Part shown: piece after piece, positions 58,968 through 64,000 of the stretch | Numbering within the stretch: position 1 is the first letter of the stretch | Layout: each line of letters starts with the position of its first letter | Source of the DNA: Hemicentrotus pulcherrimus | Taxonomy: Eukaryota; Echinodermata; Echinoidea; Camarodonta; Strongylocentrotidae | Assembly (NCBI GenBank): GCA_003118195.1 | Contig: BEXV01000353.1 | Coordinates: 181,574-245,573, forward strand | Direction of reading: 5' to 3' | DNA: 64,000 nucleotides | Made by a program: the position numbers and the translations under genes | Notes under the pieces: model-generated | The model's input: only the letters and a program-made list of their open reading frames with translations | Databases searched by the model: none | Told to the model about the DNA's origin: nothing

Positions 58968-61900
58968 CATTCTCTACCATTATGACGTCACCAAAATTAC
59001 GAACTTACTCGAGACCGCCGTGGGAATTATTTTTTTCTTCAGAAGAAAACGTTAACCCTTGGACTTTTAAAGAATCCTTCAAATGATTTTTTTTTTACCC
59101 GTATAAACAAGGCTGATAATCTAATTAAGAATATTTTGATTTATTTTCTTATATATTATTTTATCTAAAAATGGTTAAACGAAGGTATAATGTGGGTGAT
59201 TTAATATACGTTTGTGTAAATATTACGATGTACAGCATCTTTACATTTTTCATACTTAGATAAAAATTGTAATATCTTTCCGCAGGGATTGGATGTAAAA
59301 AAATATCGAATTATATGGTAAAATAATTAGTGAAGACTTTTTATATAATTGATGGAGAGGGCTCCACCTACGGGACTACAGGACGAGTGTAGGGTAAGTG
59401 ATAGAAAACAAAAGAGCAGAGTGATGATGAAATGGAAAACAAGATTTGTTTCGGTGTTGACTTCAAATATAAGTAAAAAGAGAAAGAAAAGGAGAGCAGG
59501 ATATGGTCAAATTATATAAATCTAAAGAGTGTAGTTTGGCAAAAGAAATACATAACGGCCCTCCGTGGAGTAAATGTAGGATATCGGGTCCTGGACTGTG
59601 ATAAACGTTGAATAAAAGAGAAAGGAGTGTCGGACTAGATGCATTTCAGAGAAAACATTCTCTCTACTTTTTTAAAAGAATGACACCCCTTTAAATATAT
59701 CCAAAGCTTTCTCACAAACCTATAATGCGTAACAGAAAATGTTAGTGTCGTACTGATTGTATACAATATGGAGAATTTAATTTTGTTTAGGATTGATATC
59801 TACTCTGACGATCTTATTTCTCAGACGAAGATAGTGTCAAAGTGAATTCCGTGGGTATCTTTGTTTGCTTTACCGAACAAGGCATGTAGATACAAAAATC
59901 CTTCATTGAATTTGAATTATAAAGAGTATGATGACTTCAAAATGTTGTTTTCATTCTGAAAAATCGTCCACATTTTCTTAACTCTGCCTTTAATTGACAA
60001 ATAATGGTAATTGAAAACAAAGATTTGATAACTAGACAAAGTAATTAATACATTTATAGAACTAATACTCTGCGAATTATTGAAGTACTACCGAGCCGCC
60101 AATCGTGTGGCGGCAGGGGGAAGCAAAGATCTTCCCAAGTGGACGAATAGCGAGGAAGAGTCTGAAAGGAGCGGAGGTCACATAATCTCTTCCTTATAAT
60201 ACCCCTCTCTTTCTCCCCCTCCCCCTCTCTCTCTCTTCCATTTGTTTTTGTCATTTCATTGTGGGGAGCAAGCGCACACACCCCTTTGTTATACGTTACT
60301 AAATACGATGCTCGTATTTCGTAAATTCAAGGACAAATATATATCTTCTTGTTTTCATATATCGATGAATAAGCTATGAAATGTAAAACGTAGTTTTATC
60401 TTGTAGAATTAGTTAACATTTTGGTGTACTTTACAAAAACATGTAGCTGTAAATATTTCTTATAATGAGTATTTCAACGCACTGGCTGCTATTTTTTTGT
60501 TGAAAGAATGTATATAATAGAGGACATGTTGTAGATAGATAAACATTGTAAAGAAGTGTTTTCATATTCATCTATATTCGAAAAAAAAGGAAATTACTCA
60601 AAACTCTTGAACTAGTTATTGTGTCTCTTGGTTGACATACATTGATACTACATGCTTTTTTCGTTTGACAACACGACAGATGGTCATCAAGTATATGGCA
60701 TTTGGACTGACGTTATTGGCTGAGTGGATTGGAGGAGACTGTAGTCCTATACGGTTCATATTATATTTGGAACATAGCTGCGATTTTGAGATAAAAGGCC
60801 AACAGATTATTTAAAAAAAGAAAATGACGTACATGTATGTAACCCATTACATTGACGCCCCTAACAATGATGATCTTCGTCATCATGCTTTCTTTATGTA
60901 ACCATGGTATATATGTCAGAGGTCATGACATAATTATTATGCAAACAAGGTAATATTTACAGACTATGTGATTTGGGTGTAATTAGTCATATTATCATGC
61001 AGTCTACCCCTTGATGGGGATCGGGATTGATATTATGTGGTTCTAAACCTGCGCATATACGTGTATACATCAGCTTTTGATCTGTTTAAAAAAAAAGTCA
61101 ATTCAGCGAATCAGCATTGACTCCTATACGGTGGAAAGTGTTGTCTGATTTAGTTAAAATGTAGTCAATTAGAAGGTCGTAAATCTTCAACGAGTCATTT
61201 TGTGTTGCCTCTTGCCTCATAACATAGAACGTTTATGCGCTGATTGTCATGTTTGTAGATCTGATGTCAATAGATAATTGCAATCTATTGAGAATTTAAG
61301 ACAGTTTCTGAGAATTCATGAAATGTTGAGTATTAAAGAACATTTTTTATTTCATCAACGTGGATACGTTTTACACACTTTGATTTTCGACATATACATT
61401 GGGAAGCATTTTCATGCATAATTTGACATTGTAGAAATACATGATTGACTGAATCTCGCAAAATGTTGCGTAAACGAATGAATGTATTTCTATTTTTAAT
61501 CATCTCTTGTCTTGTAATTTGATATTAGCTTCTGCAAGCGACACAAAATTATGCTGAACAAGAAAGCTTGGATGTCAAGGTACCTTCGTACCCAAGTAAA
61601 CATCGAATTATGAAAAAAGAAAAGAGCAGAGTCGATGTACAAAAGACATTGATGTCATGATTTCAACATGTTTATGACTTTGTTTTGTCTATGGTCTATA
61701 TTGAATATGCTATCATACGAAAGCGGTTTCCGATGTGTATAAAAAGTTGTATACAGAATTCTTAGCTTACATAGGAAATATATATTGGTCGAGTATTTTG
61801 CACTGATTGTATAATATTACTAGACGTACAACATCGAGCAGCATTGTGTATTTACGTAGTAGATACTTTATCATCAGGGTGTATTTGGGTGTCATGTGCT

Positions 61901-62697
61901 CTGTTTTTGTTTGATAAATAAATAAAAATGTTATCTATAATGCAAAACGTTAGAACTGACTGATAAAAATTATCGCAAGGGCTGTTTCTTATAAAGAGTT
62001 GTGAATGGTCCGGATTGATCGTAAATCTTCCCACCAATCGCAAGCTCCTAACATTATTCAGTACAGAGTTGCAATTGATATTAAGTTCGATCAATTTGAA
62101 TCAGTCGTAATTGTTTAGAAGAAGGGACCACTCGTCTACACATGTAATCATTTACTTTACGGTTGTTCGCCCCAAAACATATGCTTGAAGAATTAAGTCA
62201 AGGGGCAGTAAAGTGTGTCTGATGTGGAATTAAAAGACAGATTGAACAACATCCCACTGTCGAAACTGTAGTTAAAGACAAAATTGTTCATAATATCATA
62301 CCCCACTCAAAAGCACAACATTCAACAAGTTCAAAGTCATTGACAGAAAAAATGGTACGTAGAATTTCGTTCACGATAATCATGATAATAAGGTCTGAAT
62401 ATGTTTAAGTCCTAAATCAGAATGTTTAATTTATCTCTCACCTTTTAATAAATTAGAATCGTTTACACACCCCCTTTTCTACGAAGAGTGTACAATGGAT
62501 ATTTGAAAGATGCGCACAATATCATTTAGATATTTATGTATATACACTTAGCTGTCAAGCGTTAATGATCACACACATTTTGTTGTTTAAACCTTAATAT
62601 CTTGTATGGGATGAGAAACGGACTGATTTCTCGAGTTTTAAATGAAAATGTAAAGAGGTAGAGAGAAAGATAGAGAAAGAGGGAGGAGAGAGAGAGA
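58968..62697. other. 3' flank of the CUB-LDLa gene, no further gene seen
   Basis: AT-rich. A possible polyadenylation signal AATAAA stands at 59611-59616, about 640 b after the stop, and others occur at 61918-61925. A pyrimidine-rich patch lies at 60206-60240 and a purine-rich one at 62655-62697 runs into the gap. Confidence 0.5.
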
Positions 62698-63261
62698 NNN
62701 NNNNNNNNNNNNNNNNNNNNNNNNNNNNNNNNNNNNNNNNNNNNNNNNNNNNNNNNNNNNNNNNNNNNNNNNNNNNNNNNNNNNNNNNNNNNNNNNNNNN
62801 NNNNNNNNNNNNNNNNNNNNNNNNNNNNNNNNNNNNNNNNNNNNNNNNNNNNNNNNNNNNNNNNNNNNNNNNNNNNNNNNNNNNNNNNNNNNNNNNNNNN
62901 NNNNNNNNNNNNNNNNNNNNNNNNNNNNNNNNNNNNNNNNNNNNNNNNNNNNNNNNNNNNNNNNNNNNNNNNNNNNNNNNNNNNNNNNNNNNNNNNNNNN
63001 NNNNNNNNNNNNNNNNNNNNNNNNNNNNNNNNNNNNNNNNNNNNNNNNNNNNNNNNNNNNNNNNNNNNNNNNNNNNNNNNNNNNNNNNNNNNNNNNNNNN
63101 NNNNNNNNNNNNNNNNNNNNNNNNNNNNNNNNNNNNNNNNNNNNNNNNNNNNNNNNNNNNNNNNNNNNNNNNNNNNNNNNNNNNNNNNNNNNNNNNNNNN
63201 NNNNNNNNNNNNNNNNNNNNNNNNNNNNNNNNNNNNNNNNNNNNNNNNNNNNNNNNNNNNN
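62698..63261. other. Assembly gap (564 N) between (AG)n and poly-G
   Basis: Ns are preceded by GAGAGAGAGA and followed by twelve G. Confidence 0.99.
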
Positions 63262-63335
63262 GGGGGGGGGGGGGTAATATCTGAAGGGACCATTTTTCTT
63301 TTTCTTACCGAGACACTGAATAGGTCAAGAAGTTT

Positions 63336-63393
63336 ATGACTATAATTATGCTGGTTTTCAACATATGTTGAAAACCAGCATAATTATAGTCAT
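63336..63393. repeat. Perfect 58 bp palindrome
   Basis: ATGACTATAATTATGCTGGT followed by TTTCAACAT is mirrored without mismatch or spacer; the centre is ACAT|ATGT at 63364/63365. Confidence 0.95.
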
Positions 63394-64000
63394 CACCACA
63401 ACCATCGTTATAATCAGCCAAATCATCATTATCACAGCAACAGCAAAAATTATCACAATCATCATCATTATCAACGTCAGCAGCACCATCATTGGACATC
63501 ATCATCAACGAACACCAATTAACAAAATACAATACCACTCAAGGCTTGTCCATTTTTGTGACATTTTCTTTTTTTAATGGTGACAAACATAAATCGCCAA
63601 ACTTGTTTATCTATCTCCTCTGTCCCATCAATCAACAAGAACAAAACTTAAATTGAAATCAAAAGAAAGTACAACACCATTAATATAATCGACCATTTAT
63701 ACATAGCATTGTATGAACACATGGCCACTCTATAGACATTAAAATTACAACTCTTTAGGCACGTATAGAATGACTTTGTTTGTCACCCCTCCCATATGTA
63801 CAGATAAGGGAAACATGATTATCCAGGCCTCGTACATCAAGGGAAAATGCATTTCCAATGTAAAAGTAGACAAGCTCAACTCATTTAAGTCAAATGTGAT
63901 TGTAAATCTTTGTCCTTAAAAGGGCAATTACCCAGATTTCGAAATTCTAGCATTGCAATTTCATGGTTAGAATTGTTAAAACTTGCAAAATGATTAACAA
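63394..64000. other. ATC-repeat tract, then unique AT-rich sequence
   Basis: CATCATTATCAAC-type trinucleotides run to about 63510. Nothing gene-like follows to the window end. Confidence 0.6.

Noticed and set aside
62562..63293. 243-codon open frame on the - strand
   Set aside because: Spans 564 Ns; the remainder is Ser/Leu from an AG tract.
1..64000. CRISPR arrays, tRNA or rRNA genes, prokaryotic operons
   Set aside because: None seen. The tRNA-like boxes belong to SINEs, and the repeat arrays lack a constant repeat/spacer pattern.

Overview
This is a eukaryotic, metazoan window. It is AT-rich, has short coding exons with GT/AG boundaries, long repeat-filled introns, poly-C/poly-G runs and two assembly gaps. 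No bacterial-style operons, ribosome binding sites or CRISPR arrays are present. The gene content and repeat style suggest an echinoderm, most likely a sea urchin; this is an inference and no species can be fixed from the sequence alone.

Three host genes can be assembled exon by exon with consistent reading phases. (1) GAS8/DRC4, a subunit of the axonemal nexin-dynein regulatory complex, lies on the + strand at 1904-9110: 11 coding exons, 483 residues, all phases closing. (2) GCSH, the mitochondrial lipoyl-carrier H protein of the glycine cleavage system, lies on the - strand at 18102-12973: 5 exons, 173 residues, lipoyl lysine at position 107. The two genes are tail to tail. (3) A signal peptide - CUB - LDL receptor class A - transmembrane protein, like LDLRAD2 in layout and length, lies on the + strand at 30269-58967: 5 exons, 275 codons, and a 24.5 kb first intron. 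Its first CUB exon carries an in-frame TAA although every splice phase still fits.

The rest is mostly mobile and repetitive DNA. Between GCSH and the CUB gene (18.1-30.2 kb) lie a degenerate ~22 bp minisatellite, a SINE whose head looks like the 7SL/Alu promoter region, trinucleotide and TC tracts, an old LINE 3' tail, an almost intact non-LTR retrotransposon (PHD-like finger, APE endonuclease, reverse transcriptase, one frameshift) and a tRNA-type SINE. The introns hold a foldback element built of ~10 bp AAAGC units (GAS8 intron 7), a 165 bp-armed foldback (GCSH intron 1), a terminal-inverted-repeat element containing a reverse-transcriptase fragment and a TTAA-flanked MITE (both GCSH intron 2), another MITE, ~170 bp tandem repeats interrupted by a segment with histone-mRNA-type 3' stem-loops (CUB gene intron 1), and nested retroelements (CUB gene intron 2). 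The last 5 kb hold no gene that I can support, a 564 b gap and a perfect 58 bp palindrome next to it.

I see no multi-gene defence or biosynthetic system. The most interesting leads are the histone-type stem-loops without a histone gene, the 7SL-like SINE, the foldback elements and the premature stop in the CUB gene.
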